Shown: positions 18,350-28,800 of the stretch, piece after piece | Numbering within the stretch: position 1 is the stretch's first letter | Layout of the letters: each line of letters begins with the position of its first letter | From: Desulfonatronovibrio magnus | GTDB taxonomy: Bacteria > Desulfobacterota > Desulfovibrionia > Desulfovibrionales > Desulfonatronovibrionaceae | DNA length: 64,000 nt | Assembly: GCF_000934755.1 (NCBI RefSeq) | Contig: NZ_KN882175.1 | Location: 86,456-150,455, forward strand | Direction of reading: 5' to 3' | Program-made: the position numbers and the translations under genes | The notes under the pieces: generated by a model | Told to the model about the DNA's origin: nothing | The model's database searches: none | What the model saw: only the letters and a program-made list of their open reading frames with translations

Positions 18350-18765
18350 ACATGGACATTGCCCTGACGCATCCACAGATCAATCTTTTTCAGGAGCCAA
18401 AACTTGATAGGCTGCCTTGTTGCAGGCACTAAAACAAGAACTCCCAGGATGTCAGTCAGAAAACCAGGAGTCAGAAAAACCAGACCAGCGGCAAAAATAA
18501 GAAATGCGTCAATAATATCATTAGCAGGTGGAATCCCCTGCTGAATATTTGCTCTCATCCTCATCATGGTCTGAGCCCCCTGCATCTTAGCAAGAAAAGC
18601 CCCAAGGAAAGCTGTGCCAATAACCAGAATTATGGTCCATAGGGGACCGATATAAGTTCCGATCTTAATAAGCACATAAATTTCTAAAATTGGAATAATT
18701 ATAAATGCCGCAAATAGCTTAAATAATATGGTATACCCTCTTTTAAAAAGCGGTTTTTCCCGCAA
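18337..18765 (-). CDS. fxsA: FxsA family membrane protein
   Basis: 142 aa with the FxsA core. It opens FKLFAAFIIIPILEIYVLIKIGTYIGPLWTI, followed by GTAFLGAFLAKMQG and, after a hydrophilic turn, FLIFAAGLVFLTPGFLTDILG, the hallmark of the family. Three or four membrane segments are predicted. E. coli FxsA relieves F-exclusion of phage T7; the normal role is unknown. The listed start is TTG 18765; the exact start is uncertain. Its end overlaps the convergent symporter gene. Confidence 0.85.
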   Translation of the reverse strand: MREKPLFKRGYTILFKLFAAFIIIPILEIYVLIKIGTYIGPLWTIILVIGTAFLGAFLAKMQGAQTMMRMRANIQQGIPPANDIIDAFLIFAAGLVFLTPGFLTDILGVLVLVPATRQPIKFWLLKKIDLWMRQGNVHVHRL

Positions 18766-18825
18766 CCCAACTTAAGCAGGTATTGATAAGTTGGAGGTTA
18801 GCAGCAATATTCAGACTTCAGACTT

Positions 18826-18863
18826 AAGGCTGAAGGCTGAAGGCTGAAGGCTGAAGGCTGAAG
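18826..18863 (+). repeat. Heptamer tandem repeat (AAGGCTG)
   Basis: Five perfect copies of AAGGCTG plus AAG. The complementary heptamer makes up the array at 20959-21054, on the other side of C3 and the MATE gene. Confidence 0.85.
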
Positions 18864-18952
18864 ATTCAGGTTACTGGACATTATTGACCTTGTCAGTGAC
18901 AAATATTTTCTTGTTTTTTTCTACATGATTGAAGGGATAAGTTACTTGTTAG

Positions 18953-19340
18953 CTCCTCAACCAGGCGGCCCCGGACCGAACCTGTGAGTAACTTAAACCC
19001 CTCGTTCCCAGGCTCCAGCCTGGGAACGTTTAGTTCTTGCGGCTCCAGCCGCTTCTTTGGAATGTGGCTTAAGCCACAAAAAAAGAGGTAATAGCCTTAG
19101 CACGAGATTGCTTCGCTTCGCTCGCAACAAGGATTGCCGCGCACGCCCCAGTTGAATGGCTGCGCCTACACTGCGTGTATTCAACGAGGTAAAAAGACTC
19201 GCTCGCAATGACACCTGAGCTGTCAGGGATGTAGTTGCTCAAAACCTGTCACCCACGAGGGAGCCTAAGCGACCGAAACAATCTGTATGGTAAAGCCATA
19301 ATGCTTTGAATTTATTACATATACGATTGTAGTTACTTGT
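18953..19340 (-). repeat. Family C repeat, copy C3 (long form)
   Basis: Full C with all three paired palindromes, and with a 50-base insert (GCCCCAGTTGAATGGCTGCG and following) within the ATTGCGAGCGAGTC block. The same insert in altered form is in C5. The flanking trinucleotides are TAG and CAG instead of AAG, so this is an older copy. It ends 4 nt from the MATE stop codon. Confidence 0.8.
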
Positions 19341-19344
19341 CAGT

Positions 19345-20748
19345 TCACTTTCCAGCCTTTAGTTTGTTTATTGTGTTGTTGGGTTGCTGAATTCTGCGAC
19401 CTCTTCTTTGCGCAAATTTTGTCCAGTCTTTGAACTGATAAAAATAAAGCATAAGCACGGACTGTATCACCATAGAAATCAGCATGGCCAGCCATATACC
19501 TGTAGCTTCCTGCATATATATATGACCTAAGTAATAAGCAAGAGGAATTCTAATCAGCCAGGCAGAGCTGCCCATAACAATCATTTGATAAAAAGTAGCC
19601 CCCGCCCCTGTAAGCGCCCCTCCGAGAATCATGGATATAAGCAGGAAGGGCATGGCGGCCATATTAAATTTCAGATAATTGATCGCTTCAACGCTGACCT
19701 CTGGGTCAGGTGCGATGAAGTGGGATATGGGCTCTATAAAAAGCCACAATATAAGAGTAAACGTACTCACAAGTCCCAGACCAAAAAGCATGACCAGATA
19801 ACCCATGCGTTTAGCACCCTGGACATCTCCCTGTCCAAGATAATTGCCTACCAGAATGGAAGCAGTAAAGTTAAACGCAAAGCCGGGCAAAAACAGAAGC
19901 GATTCCACCCTGATTCCCGCGCTCATTCCAGCAAGCGCAATCACGCTGCCTACAGGCAGGGCTGCGGTAATGGCGTATAATACCATATAGGCTGAATGCC
20001 AGACTATCTGCATAAGTCCCGCAGGCCAGGCCACCTTGAAAAGATATGGAAAAGCCTTCCTGATCCAGCGCCATGGAGCAAAGCTTTTAATTTTAAGGAA
20101 ACCCTGCCTGTAAAGCACAATAAGGCAAAAAAGCATGCCACAAATTATTGAGGCAAAGGTACTCCAGGCCAGACCTTTATAGCCAAACTGAGGAAAACCC
20201 CACCAGCCAAGTCCAAAGGCAAAGTCACCGAAAGTATTGACTACAGTCACAATCATCATGGCATACAAGGGGATCATGACTTTTTTCTGGGCCCTGAAAA
20301 AGGCATTGGAAACAATGAGCAGATAATATCCAGGAAGGACATACAGGTATACTTTGAGCAAGTAAGCTGCAATATGTGTTATATCCTCAGGGATGTGCAA
20401 GAGATCCAGAAATGCGTCCCGGAAAAGCATTCCCAGAATCAAAAAAATCAGCCCGAGAATTACACCTATCTCAAGCCCCAGACCGATATATCGCTGCACT
20501 CTGCGCACCAGGCCTGCACCGTATGCCTGACTGATGGCAGCCACACTACCGTTGGCAAGAGCAATGGCCACAACAAGAAAAAAGAACAGAGCCTGGGTAA
20601 TGATTCCCATGCAGGCCTGAACATCTCTGCCCAGCCTTCCTGCAACCCAGACATCCACAAAACCAATGAGGAAATGAAAAAGCATCATAATCACCTGGGG
20701 CCATGCCAGCCTCCAGATGCTTCTATATGAGGAACTCAGTGAATCCAA
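19345..20748 (-). CDS. MATE family multidrug/Na+ antiporter
   Basis: 467 aa with about twelve membrane helices in two similar halves. MATE pumps expel cationic or other small molecules in exchange for Na+ or H+. The N-terminal half begins WRLAWPQVIMMLFHFLIGFVDVWVAGRLG, the usual helix 1 signature with VDVWVAGRLG. The linker and second half include GMSAGIRVESLLFLPGFAFNFTASILVGNYLGQGD, where the conserved GNYLGQG matches the family. The start is TTG 20748. The C-terminus is basic. The drug profile cannot be inferred. C3 lies directly after the stop. Confidence 0.9.
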   Translation of the reverse strand: MDSLSSSYRSIWRLAWPQVIMMLFHFLIGFVDVWVAGRLGRDVQACMGIITQALFFFLVVAIALANGSVAAISQAYGAGLVRRVQRYIGLGLEIGVILGLIFLILGMLFRDAFLDLLHIPEDITHIAAYLLKVYLYVLPGYYLLIVSNAFFRAQKKVMIPLYAMMIVTVVNTFGDFAFGLGWWGFPQFGYKGLAWSTFASIICGMLFCLIVLYRQGFLKIKSFAPWRWIRKAFPYLFKVAWPAGLMQIVWHSAYMVLYAITAALPVGSVIALAGMSAGIRVESLLFLPGFAFNFTASILVGNYLGQGDVQGAKRMGYLVMLFGLGLVSTFTLILWLFIEPISHFIAPDPEVSVEAINYLKFNMAAMPFLLISMILGGALTGAGATFYQMIVMGSSAWLIRIPLAYYLGHIYMQEATGIWLAMLISMVIQSVLMLYFYQFKDWTKFAQRRGRRIQQPNNTINKLKAGK

Positions 20749-20958
20749 TTGTACGCCTTATATCATTTATGACTGCAACTTCAGCAACTTGCGCTGAAAG
20801 TCTGCAAAAATAGTTGTTATCAGTTGGTGATTTACCTTTGCAAGCCTGCCCCCCCGAAGAAAATTCGAAGGATTTTCTGCACAGAATAATTTTTCCGGGA
20901 TATCAAAAAACAAGAAAGTTGTTTGAAACTAAAAAGACCACTAAGGTCCAATAACTTA

Positions 20959-21054
20959 AGCCTTCTGCCGTCACTTGTCTGCCTTCACCCTTCAGCCTTC
21001 AGCCTTCAGCCTTCACCCTTCACCCTTCAGCCTTCAGCCTTCACCCTTCTGCCT
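20959..21054 (+). repeat. Heptamer tandem array (CTTCAGC / CTTCACC)
   Basis: About a dozen 7-bp units, mainly CTTCAGC and CTTCACC with CTTCTGC at the ends. It lies between the MATE start and the rhomboid stop. The preceding 200 bases (20749-20958) hold no recognised feature. Confidence 0.85.
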
Positions 21055-21105
21055 GAAAAAGTTTCAGCTGGATTGCAGCGAAGCCAGCGATAAATCAATA
21101 CCATA

Positions 21106-22032
21106 TCAGAATGATACCAGAAAAACATCCAGTAACCCTTCTCCAAAAAGAGCGATGAGCCAGCTTTCCACAACGAGCAATATAGCAGTCATCCCGAAAA
21201 GAAAGTCCACCTTGCTTACATTTTCCACAGTATCGCGCATAACCATAGCCAGCCAGCCAATTAAAAAACCCGCAAGCAATCCAAATAAGTGTGCTCCAAG
21301 GTCAGTGTTTTCTCCACCCACTCCAAGCAAGGCCAGCAATGCCAATCCCAAAACAAAGGCATTGGTCACAGACAGCCTCGAATGCTTGATAGCGGTGATG
21401 GCCATGATTCCCACTGCGGCAAAAACTGAAGTGGAAAAACCAATACTTAAATGAGTAGGAGCCATAACCCAGGCATTTACATAATTGCCCAGAGCTCCAG
21501 CCAGAATAATGGCCAGCCACCCCAGACCCATTCCAAGATTGGTGCAGACAGTAAGAATAAAAGGAGCTCCAATTATCACGTTTCCAAGTACATGAGCAGG
21601 ATCACTGTGCAGGGTCAAAGCTGTAACAGTCCTCCATATTTCTCCATCCATAATTCTGGCCGCATCCACACGGCCCTGTTCCAGCCAGGGTAATGTTGAC
21701 CACTCAGGGCCACCAAGACCTTCATAAACAATGGTAAAGAATAAAAGAAGCAGCGACAAAACAAACAGATTTGCATAAACATTTTGCTGTTGCAATACCG
21801 GCAGTGCCTTGGTTTTAGGAAACTGTTTCTCTTCTTCTTCATAAAGCCTGATTTCATCTATGGCTTTAACCGCCTGAGACTTGGGCACCAGCAGTTCACC
21901 ATCTTCTCCCCAGGCATGGTCAATCCCCATGGCAATAAGTACCAATTCCCACTCTGCTTTTTTTTGTTCATCAGGATGGGCAATACCTGGTATCCTCAGG
22001 TCTTCCAAAATATTTCTGAAGTCTTCATTCAT
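21106..22032 (-). CDS. Rhomboid family intramembrane serine protease
   Basis: 308 aa. The first 110 residues are soluble, with an acidic, charged patch near RLYEEEEKQFPKTK. Six membrane helices follow. The catalytic serine sits in IGFSTSVFAAVG (GxS motif) and the catalytic histidine in LGAHLFGLLAGF. The HSDPAHVLGNVIIGAPF block corresponds to the H(x)nN motif region of helix 2. It cleaves membrane-anchored substrates within the bilayer; substrates are unknown. Start is ATG 22032 with no clear ribosome site. Confidence 0.88.
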   Translation of the reverse strand: MNEDFRNILEDLRIPGIAHPDEQKKAEWELVLIAMGIDHAWGEDGELLVPKSQAVKAIDEIRLYEEEEKQFPKTKALPVLQQQNVYANLFVLSLLLLFFTIVYEGLGGPEWSTLPWLEQGRVDAARIMDGEIWRTVTALTLHSDPAHVLGNVIIGAPFILTVCTNLGMGLGWLAIILAGALGNYVNAWVMAPTHLSIGFSTSVFAAVGIMAITAIKHSRLSVTNAFVLGLALLALLGVGGENTDLGAHLFGLLAGFLIGWLAMVMRDTVENVSKVDFLFGMTAILLVVESWLIALFGEGLLDVFLVSF

Positions 22033-22526
22033 AATTCAGTTGTACTAATCATGTATCTGTCGCAGGGTCATGCTGGAAAGAAAGCATCAAGCTTTATCGA
22101 CAACGGGCTATTGTTAACTGGACAGTTTATAGTTGCTGAGCTGGGGTAGTTAAGCGCTATCAGGTAGAACAATAGAGAGTTCCTTCATTATTGTAAATAT
22201 CACTTTTTTTCCATGTGACCATCATCTTTCATTTTTGACATAATTCTGGCATGTAAAAAAAATTCTGTAACTATTCACCATGTTGCGAGGTGAGCCTGCA
22301 TCCTGAGTTGTTTTCTGTTGCTGCAAACTCCCAGCATGAGCCCGTAAGTCAAAACCATTAATTTATTCAAGCAGCCCCAAGGCTGTCCCTGTGCATGATT
22401 TTGAGTAACTGGCTCAGGGCTGGTCAAACAAGCAGCAATGGCGAAAACAAACCAGGATGCAGTCATTATCAGAAAGTAGAAAAATGTGATGAACAGATAC
22501 AAATTTCCAGTCTTTTTAATGCCTTA
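22033..22526. other. Intergenic region without recognised gene
   Basis: About 500 bp between the divergent rhomboid and ABC-transporter genes. Small frames on both strands lack ribosome sites and similarity. No family A-E repeat was seen. The last part, next to the promoter described below, is AT-rich. Confidence 0.5.
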
Positions 22527-22555
22527 TTGACATTAATGCATGGTTTGTTTAAGAG
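22527..22555 (+). promoter_or_regulatory. Candidate sigma-70 promoter of the amino-acid ABC operon
   Basis: TTGACA at 22527-22532, a 17-bp spacer and TAAGAG at 22550-22555. It lies 55 bp ahead of the ATG at 22610. The -35 is perfect and the -10 is weak. Confidence 0.5.
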
Positions 22556-22609
22556 ATTCGGATATGTAAGAGGACCCTTTGTTACAAAAACTTTTTTATG
22601 GAGGTTTTA

Positions 22610-23371
22610 ATGATCAGAAAATTTATTCTCACAACTTTGCTTGCAGCCCTGTTGCTTATCACAGGAGTGTTTGCCGGTCCATCTCATGCAAAAAAACTTA
22701 CGGTCGCAGTTGACACAGCCTTTGTACCTTTTGAATTCAGAGATCCTGACACCGGTGAATATGTTGGATTTGATATTGATCTATGGGCTGCCATAGCAGA
22801 AAAAATCGGTGTTGAATATCAGCTTCAGCCTATGGATTTTTCCGGAATTGTCCCTGCTCTGCAAACCGGCAGTGTTGATGCTGCTCTGGCAGGAATTACC
22901 ATCACTGCTGAAAGAGAAAAGGTTGTTGACTTCTCTCACCCATACTATGACAGCGGTCTGTCCATAATGGTCATGGCTGATAATGACGAAATAGCTGGCC
23001 CCGAAGACATTGAAGGCAAGCGTATCGCAGTGCGCACAGGCACCACCAGTGCCAACTATGCCCCAAGACTAAACCCTTCAGAGATTGTTCAGTTTCCCAA
23101 CATTGAAGCAGCTTACATGGAAGTTCGGGCTGGCAGAGTAGATGCAGCAATGCACGATACCCCCAACGTAATGTACTACATAAATACAGCAGGAGACGGT
23201 CAGGTCAAGGCAGTGGGTCCACGCATGCAGGCTCAATCATACGGAATCGGTTTTCCTCTTAATAGCAGCCTGAGAAATGACGTCAATATCGCTTTTCTGC
23301 AGCTTGTTGAGTCTGGCAAGTATGCTGAAATATACCGTAAATGGTTTGGAACAGACCCCAACCCCAGATAG
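22610..23371 (+). CDS. Polar amino-acid ABC transporter, periplasmic binding protein
   Basis: 253 aa SBP_bac_3 family protein that captures an amino acid in the periplasm for the permease and ATPase that follow. The signal peptide is MIRKFILTTLLAALLLITG with likely cleavage after PSHA. Family landmarks are FVPFEFRD, GFDIDLWAAIAEKIG, LQTGSVDAALAGITIT and DFSHPYYDSG. The ATG at 22610 has GGAG 5 nt upstream; an ATG at 22598 in the same frame lacks a site. Ligand is uncertain: glutamine/glutamate-type by gene order. A stable hairpin follows the stop and may keep this gene's message more abundant than the rest. Confidence 0.9.
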   Translation: MIRKFILTTLLAALLLITGVFAGPSHAKKLTVAVDTAFVPFEFRDPDTGEYVGFDIDLWAAIAEKIGVEYQLQPMDFSGIVPALQTGSVDAALAGITITAEREKVVDFSHPYYDSGLSIMVMADNDEIAGPEDIEGKRIAVRTGTTSANYAPRLNPSEIVQFPNIEAAYMEVRAGRVDAAMHDTPNVMYYINTAGDGQVKAVGPRMQAQSYGIGFPLNSSLRNDVNIAFLQLVESGKYAEIYRKWFGTDPNPR

Positions 23372-23382
23372 TTTTTTCATTG

Positions 23383-23410
23383 CTCCGCGGGTTGACATTA
23401 ACCCGCGGAG
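23383..23410 (+). terminator. Intercistronic hairpin after the binding-protein gene
   Basis: Perfect 11-bp stem CTCCGCGGGTT (23383-23393) with AACCCGCGGAG (23400-23410) and a 6-nt loop, followed by only a short T run. It is more likely an mRNA-stabilising or partly terminating hairpin than a full stop, since the permease follows 77 nt on. Confidence 0.7.
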
Positions 23411-23487
23411 TTTAGCGTAACCAACTGATTTTCAATCTAAAATTAATCCCCCACAACATATTTTGCATTTTTAGACGGTATAAATAT

Positions 23488-24144
23488 ATGGATTTTCAAT
23501 TTCAATTTGTTTTAAACACCCTGCCCCAGTTGATGAAAGGGGTTAAGCTGACCATTTACATTACCTTTTATGGCTTAGTTGGGGGCATCATACTCGGTAC
23601 TCTTACCGGACTGATTCTGGCCTACAGAATTCCCCTGCTCAATATTATCGGAGCTGGATATGTATGGATTATCCGGGGAACTCCCATTGTTGTTCAAGCC
23701 ATGTTTGTCTACTTTGCTCTGCCGCTGGCCATGGGCATACGCCTGACCGGACTTTATGCAGCCATACTTGTTCTGGCCATTAATGCCGGAGCATATATAG
23801 CGGAAATAGTCAGAGGCGCAGTACTATCCATCAATAAGGGTCTGGTAGATGCAGGCCTGGCGCTGGGACTGTCCAGATTGCAGGTGACTGCTTCTGTTGT
23901 AGGCCCCCTGGCTTTTCGCAGAATGATTCCTCCCCTTGGCAACCAGTTCATTATAGGACTCAAGGATACGTCTTTGTTCATTGTAATTGGGGTCGGCGAG
24001 CTCACCCGACAGGGACAGGAAATCATGGCTTCTTCATTTCGCGCCCTGGAAGTTTGGACGGCAGTAGCAATTATATATCTTGTACTGACCACAATACTTG
24101 CGCTCTCATTACGCTGGCTTGAACGGAGAATGAAAATAATATGA
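23488..24144 (+). CDS. Polar amino-acid ABC transporter permease
   Basis: 218 aa His/Glu/Gln/Arg-type permease with five or so helices. The N-terminus is LMKGVKLTIYITFYGLVGGIILG. The ATPase-contact EAA loop is seen as DAGLALGLSRLQVTASVVGPLAFRRMIPPLGNQ (about residues 118-150). IRGTPIVVQAMFVYFALP is the usual stretch after helix 2. It works as a homodimer, or heterodimer with a second permease, but only one permease gene is present here. Its stop overlaps the ATPase start (ATGA). Confidence 0.92.
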   Translation: MDFQFQFVLNTLPQLMKGVKLTIYITFYGLVGGIILGTLTGLILAYRIPLLNIIGAGYVWIIRGTPIVVQAMFVYFALPLAMGIRLTGLYAAILVLAINAGAYIAEIVRGAVLSINKGLVDAGLALGLSRLQVTASVVGPLAFRRMIPPLGNQFIIGLKDTSLFIVIGVGELTRQGQEIMASSFRALEVWTAVAIIYLVLTTILALSLRWLERRMKII

Positions 24145-24869
24145 AAATTGTTGAATGTAAAAAAGTTTGTAAAAGTTTCGGTGAACTTAAGGTTTTACGT
24201 GACATTGATCTATCCATAAATACCGGGGAAGTGGTGGTAACCTTAGGACCCTCAGGGTCCGGCAAATCAACCCTGCTTCGCTGCATCAATGTTCTGGAAA
24301 AAATTACATCGGGAGAACTGATTGTTGACGGCATGAGCGTTACAGACCCCAAGACTGATATACGCCTCATCAGACAGGAAGCCGGCATGGTATTTCAGCA
24401 ATTCAATCTTTTTCCACAAATGACTGCATTGGAAAATGTTGCCTTTGGACCAAGAAAGGTAAGAAAATCCTCCAAAAAGGATGCCCACGCTCTGGCCAGG
24501 GAACTCCTCGGAAAAGTGGGCCTTGCTGAAAGAGCCAGCTATTACCCCTCCCAGCTTTCAGGGGGGCAGCAACAAAGAGTAGCCATTGCCAGAGCCCTGG
24601 CAGTTAAACCAAAACTAATGCTTTTTGATGAACCTACATCAGCACTTGACCCCGAACTTAAGGGAGAAGTGCTTTCAGTAATGCGTTCCTTAGCTGAAGA
24701 AGGCATGACCATGATCGTGGTTTCCCACGAAATCAACTTCGCACTTAATGTCGGCAGCAGGCTCATTTTTATGGATGACGGCAAAATCATCCATGACGGC
24801 TCTCCGAGAGAACTCTACGAAAATCCTCCTACTGAACGGCTCAACGACTTTCTGCACAACATACAATAG
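24141..24869 (+). CDS. Polar amino-acid ABC transporter ATPase
   Basis: 242 aa. Walker A is GPSGSGKST (about residues 33-41), the Q-loop VFQQFNLFPQ, the signature LSGGQQQRVAIARALA, Walker B LMLFDEPTSALDP and the switch histidine in VVSHE. All are intact, so it should hydrolyse ATP. It is the third gene of the transporter and is translationally coupled to the permease by a 4-nt overlap. The diguanylate cyclase gene starts 11 nt after its stop, so the two are probably co-transcribed. Confidence 0.94.
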   Translation: MKIVECKKVCKSFGELKVLRDIDLSINTGEVVVTLGPSGSGKSTLLRCINVLEKITSGELIVDGMSVTDPKTDIRLIRQEAGMVFQQFNLFPQMTALENVAFGPRKVRKSSKKDAHALARELLGKVGLAERASYYPSQLSGGQQQRVAIARALAVKPKLMLFDEPTSALDPELKGEVLSVMRSLAEEGMTMIVVSHEINFALNVGSRLIFMDDGKIIHDGSPRELYENPPTERLNDFLHNIQ

Positions 24870-24880
24870 ACGGAAAAATA

Positions 24881-25792
24881 ATGTCAGACTCAGGTCGTGC
24901 CAAAATACTGATAGTGGATGACACTCCTACCAACATCCAGGTCCTCGCAGAAATTCTCGGCCAGGATTATGAAATATTCTTTGCACTGAATGGATATGAA
25001 GCCATTGCAATGGCTGAAGCACAGCAGCCAGATGTCATTCTGCTGGACATCATGATGCCCAAGATGGACGGGTTTGAAGCTTGCAGGAAACTTAAGGAAA
25101 ATCCGGCCACAAAATCCATTCCGGTCATTTTTATTACTGCGTTGACCATGGAAGAAGATGAAGCCAGAGGATTTGAAATCGGAGCGGTTGATTATATCAC
25201 CAAGCCCATCAGACCGGCAGTAGTGCGAGCAAGAGTCAAAAATCATCTGGAACTCAAAAGGTACCGTGATTACTTAGAGAATATTTCCATGAAGGACGGT
25301 CTGACAGGAGTAGCCAACAGAAGAAGGCTTGACGAATACTTAGACCAGGAATGGCGTAGATCCAAGCGGCAGAAAGAGCATATATCGCTTCTTATGCTGG
25401 ATATTGACCACTTCAAGCTCTACAATGATAATTACGGCCACTCTGCTGGTGATGAATGTCTAAAAAAAATTGCTACAACAATTGAAAGTTCTTTGTCCAG
25501 ACCTGCGGACCTGGCAGCAAGGTTCGGCGGAGAAGAGTTCGCATGCGTACTTCCTGAAACTGACCTTGATGGAGCAAAAAATATAGCTGAAAAAATCCAT
25601 AAAAATATTTTTGATTTGGCCATCCCACATGAGTATTCTCCTGTAAGTTCCATCATAACTATGAGCATCGGCATTGCAGCCACAATTCCAAAAAATGGTC
25701 TGTCTGTGGAAAATTTCATCCAAAATGCAGACAAAATGCTTTATGAAGCCAAAAGATCAGGTCGCAACAGCATTAAAGCTCAAGAATTTTGA
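24881..25792 (+). CDS. Response regulator with diguanylate cyclase (GGDEF) output
   Basis: 303 aa. The receiver domain (about residues 5-120) has IVDDTP, the phospho-acceptor region DVILLDIMMPKMDG, and VDYITKPI. The GGDEF domain (about 135-300) has NRRRLDEYL, LDIDHFKLYND and an active-site GGEEF. RPAD five residues ahead of it forms a product-inhibition I-site. It should make cyclic di-GMP on phosphorylation. No histidine kinase is nearby. It follows the amino-acid transporter with an 11-nt gap, linking nutrient uptake to c-di-GMP signalling by position only. Confidence 0.92.
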   Translation: MSDSGRAKILIVDDTPTNIQVLAEILGQDYEIFFALNGYEAIAMAEAQQPDVILLDIMMPKMDGFEACRKLKENPATKSIPVIFITALTMEEDEARGFEIGAVDYITKPIRPAVVRARVKNHLELKRYRDYLENISMKDGLTGVANRRRLDEYLDQEWRRSKRQKEHISLLMLDIDHFKLYNDNYGHSAGDECLKKIATTIESSLSRPADLAARFGGEEFACVLPETDLDGAKNIAEKIHKNIFDLAIPHEYSPVSSIITMSIGIAATIPKNGLSVENFIQNADKMLYEAKRSGRNSIKAQEF

Positions 25793-25882
25793 AAAAATAC
25801 AATATCTCAGAATAATCACTCCTGGACATAAACACGCAATATTCATTTAAAATGAGATCAGGGTCAGTTACAACTTATACTC

Positions 25883-28800
25883 ATGTCTCGCAACAATAAT
25901 CTCCAGCACCACACTGCCACAGACACCAGTTGTCCACAACTCGAAGGTTTTGCAGGACTTTTTTTTGATAAACGAGACTACGATCTCCTGAGGCTTGTAA
26001 ATGATGTTTACAACGAATCGTCTCTATCCCAACAGAAAAAACTGCTGGCCCCTTTCCTGCATCCTCATGGCATTAAAGAGATGGCCGCTTCCAGACCTTT
26101 GCGGGTGGCCTATTCTGTAGCCCAGCTTCTGGGATCTCTTAAAACAGGACAGTCATCTGACAGAATCCGTGCGCTCAACTCATTGCGTGATGAGGTTTTA
26201 TCAACCTCCAGCGGGCCTCTTCGCCTCAACACAGCGAGGGTGCTTGTGGAAATAATGAAAAACCTGGTTCGAAGCCATGGTGACTGCCGCAAACAGCTTG
26301 AGCTCGCCCGTGATTTTGCCCAGGTTTCATCAGGAAAACCCAGATTAGTGCGCGCTGAGCTGAAAAAATACCGTCTGTTGGAAATGCCCGAGACCTGGAA
26401 TCAGACTGCCTTTGATGAACATGTGCATGATGTTAACACTACAGGCAGAAAGTCTCCCACCCATCTCATAATGGACGCCTGGATCAAGGGAATCAGAAGT
26501 CTGACTGTAGTCTATTACAATCATGTTCAGAGGGAAGTTGCTGAAGAACTGCTGCGGGCTGCTTCCATTATGGATATTCAAGTCAAAATCGGCTTAGAGT
26601 TCATTGTCAGACACAGATCAAAACAAGTAAGAATGATCTGGATGCCGAGAGGGTTCAGTGGCCCCATGGGTTTTATGGAATTTTTAAAGGCCCCGAGAAT
26701 TGAAGATCTTATGCAAATGGGGCGTGAAGTTTCTAAGCTGAGTCAATCTTATACTCTCAATCTTCTCAAATCCTTCAACGATAACCATCTGGAAACAGTC
26801 AATAAAAAATATGCCATCAATCTTGAGAAACTGACTGAGTCAAACTTTCTAAGCTCAGTAGGTCCTGGTCAGGCATCCATTCACCATCTTGGCAAGTTCA
26901 TTCAGGAGTGTATTGCAAGACAGGCAGGAGCGAGTACCAAGCATGATGATGGATTGCAGCCTGTAAATGAAATCAACTTTGGTGCTGACCAGATATTTGA
27001 TAGCCGACTATCCATTCCGGATATTTATGATATTATTGAAGACTATCTGAGACCTTCCAAAAATCCAGACATCCAGGAGCTTGTGCATGCTGAAAATCCT
27101 CCTGAACTCCTATCTTTAAGCCCTTACGAACTGGTTGCTAAGCTCAAAAGCCTGCACTCCAACTCAGATATTACCCTCAACCTGTGCGATCTGAAGGTGG
27201 AGGATGTCATTGAACTGCTTTATGATTGCAAAGGGCTTATTACCCACCTTGAACTACTCAACCTGAAAAATCAGGTCCTGGGACGGGAGTTTGACAAGGA
27301 AGAAATAATCAATCTGCAGGCTGCATTGAATTCCGGCAACGTCATAACCCTGAAAAGGTACCTCAGCAGAATGCACGAAAATGCCTGCAGCAAGGAAGGT
27401 ATAGACCAGGAGCGAATACAGAAACTTATTGATATTTTATGCGACATACCTGTCTTTCAAAATTATTATAAATATCGCCATCTTGGCTCTCGGGTCGGAT
27501 CCGATTCCACCGGTCGTTCACAAAGGCTTTACGGCATGGGGCTTGTCCTGTCGGATTCTCTGCCCAAAAGCTCCCGCAAGCAGCTTAAAGACCACAAAAA
27601 CACTGCCTATCACCCTGTAGGAATAGGACTCAGTTCTTTTACACGACATACACTGATTCCTTTTCGAGGCTCCGGACCATTTTCATCAAAGCTATTTTCA
27701 TTGCTGCGGAAAACCCCTGTACTCAAAAGACTGGGCTACAGAAAAATTACTGACTGGGAAATAAAGGACTACTTTCATTCAACAGAAGATGAAAGCAACA
27801 TATACACTGTTGGCGGCATCAGAAATGACGATCAGTCTAAGGCATCATCAACAGAACCTCACTCCAGTAACTATTCGTCCATTCCCATAAAATATCTCAA
27901 CACTAAAACAAAAATCGTGGGAAAAGTCCTGCTGGGCTTTCTGCCTGCTTTTCTGACATTTTACTTCAATCAGGAATGGTGGCTTCTGGCCTATTTCGGG
28001 GCCTTGATCTGGTTTGGAATCACAGGAGTCCGCAATATAATCCAGTCTGTTCTGGGATGTGGAGGAATAAATCGTCCCAATCTGGTCAAGTGGAACAGTT
28101 ACGTCAGCTGGGACAGGCTTGCAGACTCTCTTATGTTTACAGGTTTTTCCGTACCTCTGCTGGATTTTGTCATCAAAACCTGGCTGCTGGATAACACTTT
28201 AAACATGACTGTTTCCACTAATCCTGTTCTGGTTTATTCAGTTATCTCTTTAGTCAATGGAGTTTACCTGTCTTCCCATAATCTGTTCCGGGGGTTGCCG
28301 CGGGCTGCGATAATCGGCAATTTCTTTCGAAGCATTTTGGCCATACCATTGGCACTTTTTCTCAACTGGCTTGCTGGAGGGACATTGGCGCTGATGGGTG
28401 TTATGGCTGTGGACCTGATATTGCAGCAATGGGCAGCCATCATCTCCAAGCTGGCTTCAGATACTGTAGCTGGAGTGATTGAAGGATTGGCGGACAGAGC
28501 TCAGTTCATCAAAAAAAGAATTCAGGATTATAGAATCAAATTTAATCATCTCTTCAATACCTATGCTCAGCTGGAACTGCTTTTTCCCTTAGATGACGTT
28601 CTTTCCCTGCTTGAATCAACCAAGGAACTGCTTCAGTCCATAGAGTATGAGAAGCGGGATATGGTCAACATAGTTATAGTCAATGCCCTGGACCTTATGT
28701 ACTTATGGATGTACCAGCCCAGAGCCAGGCTCGTATTGCGCCAGATGTTTAAAACCATGACCAGAGAGGAACGCAAGGTAATACTCCTTTCCCAGCATGT

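Noticed and set aside
18826-21054. Possible CRISPR array
   Set aside because: Repeats are 7 bp, contiguous and without spacers; no cas genes are near.
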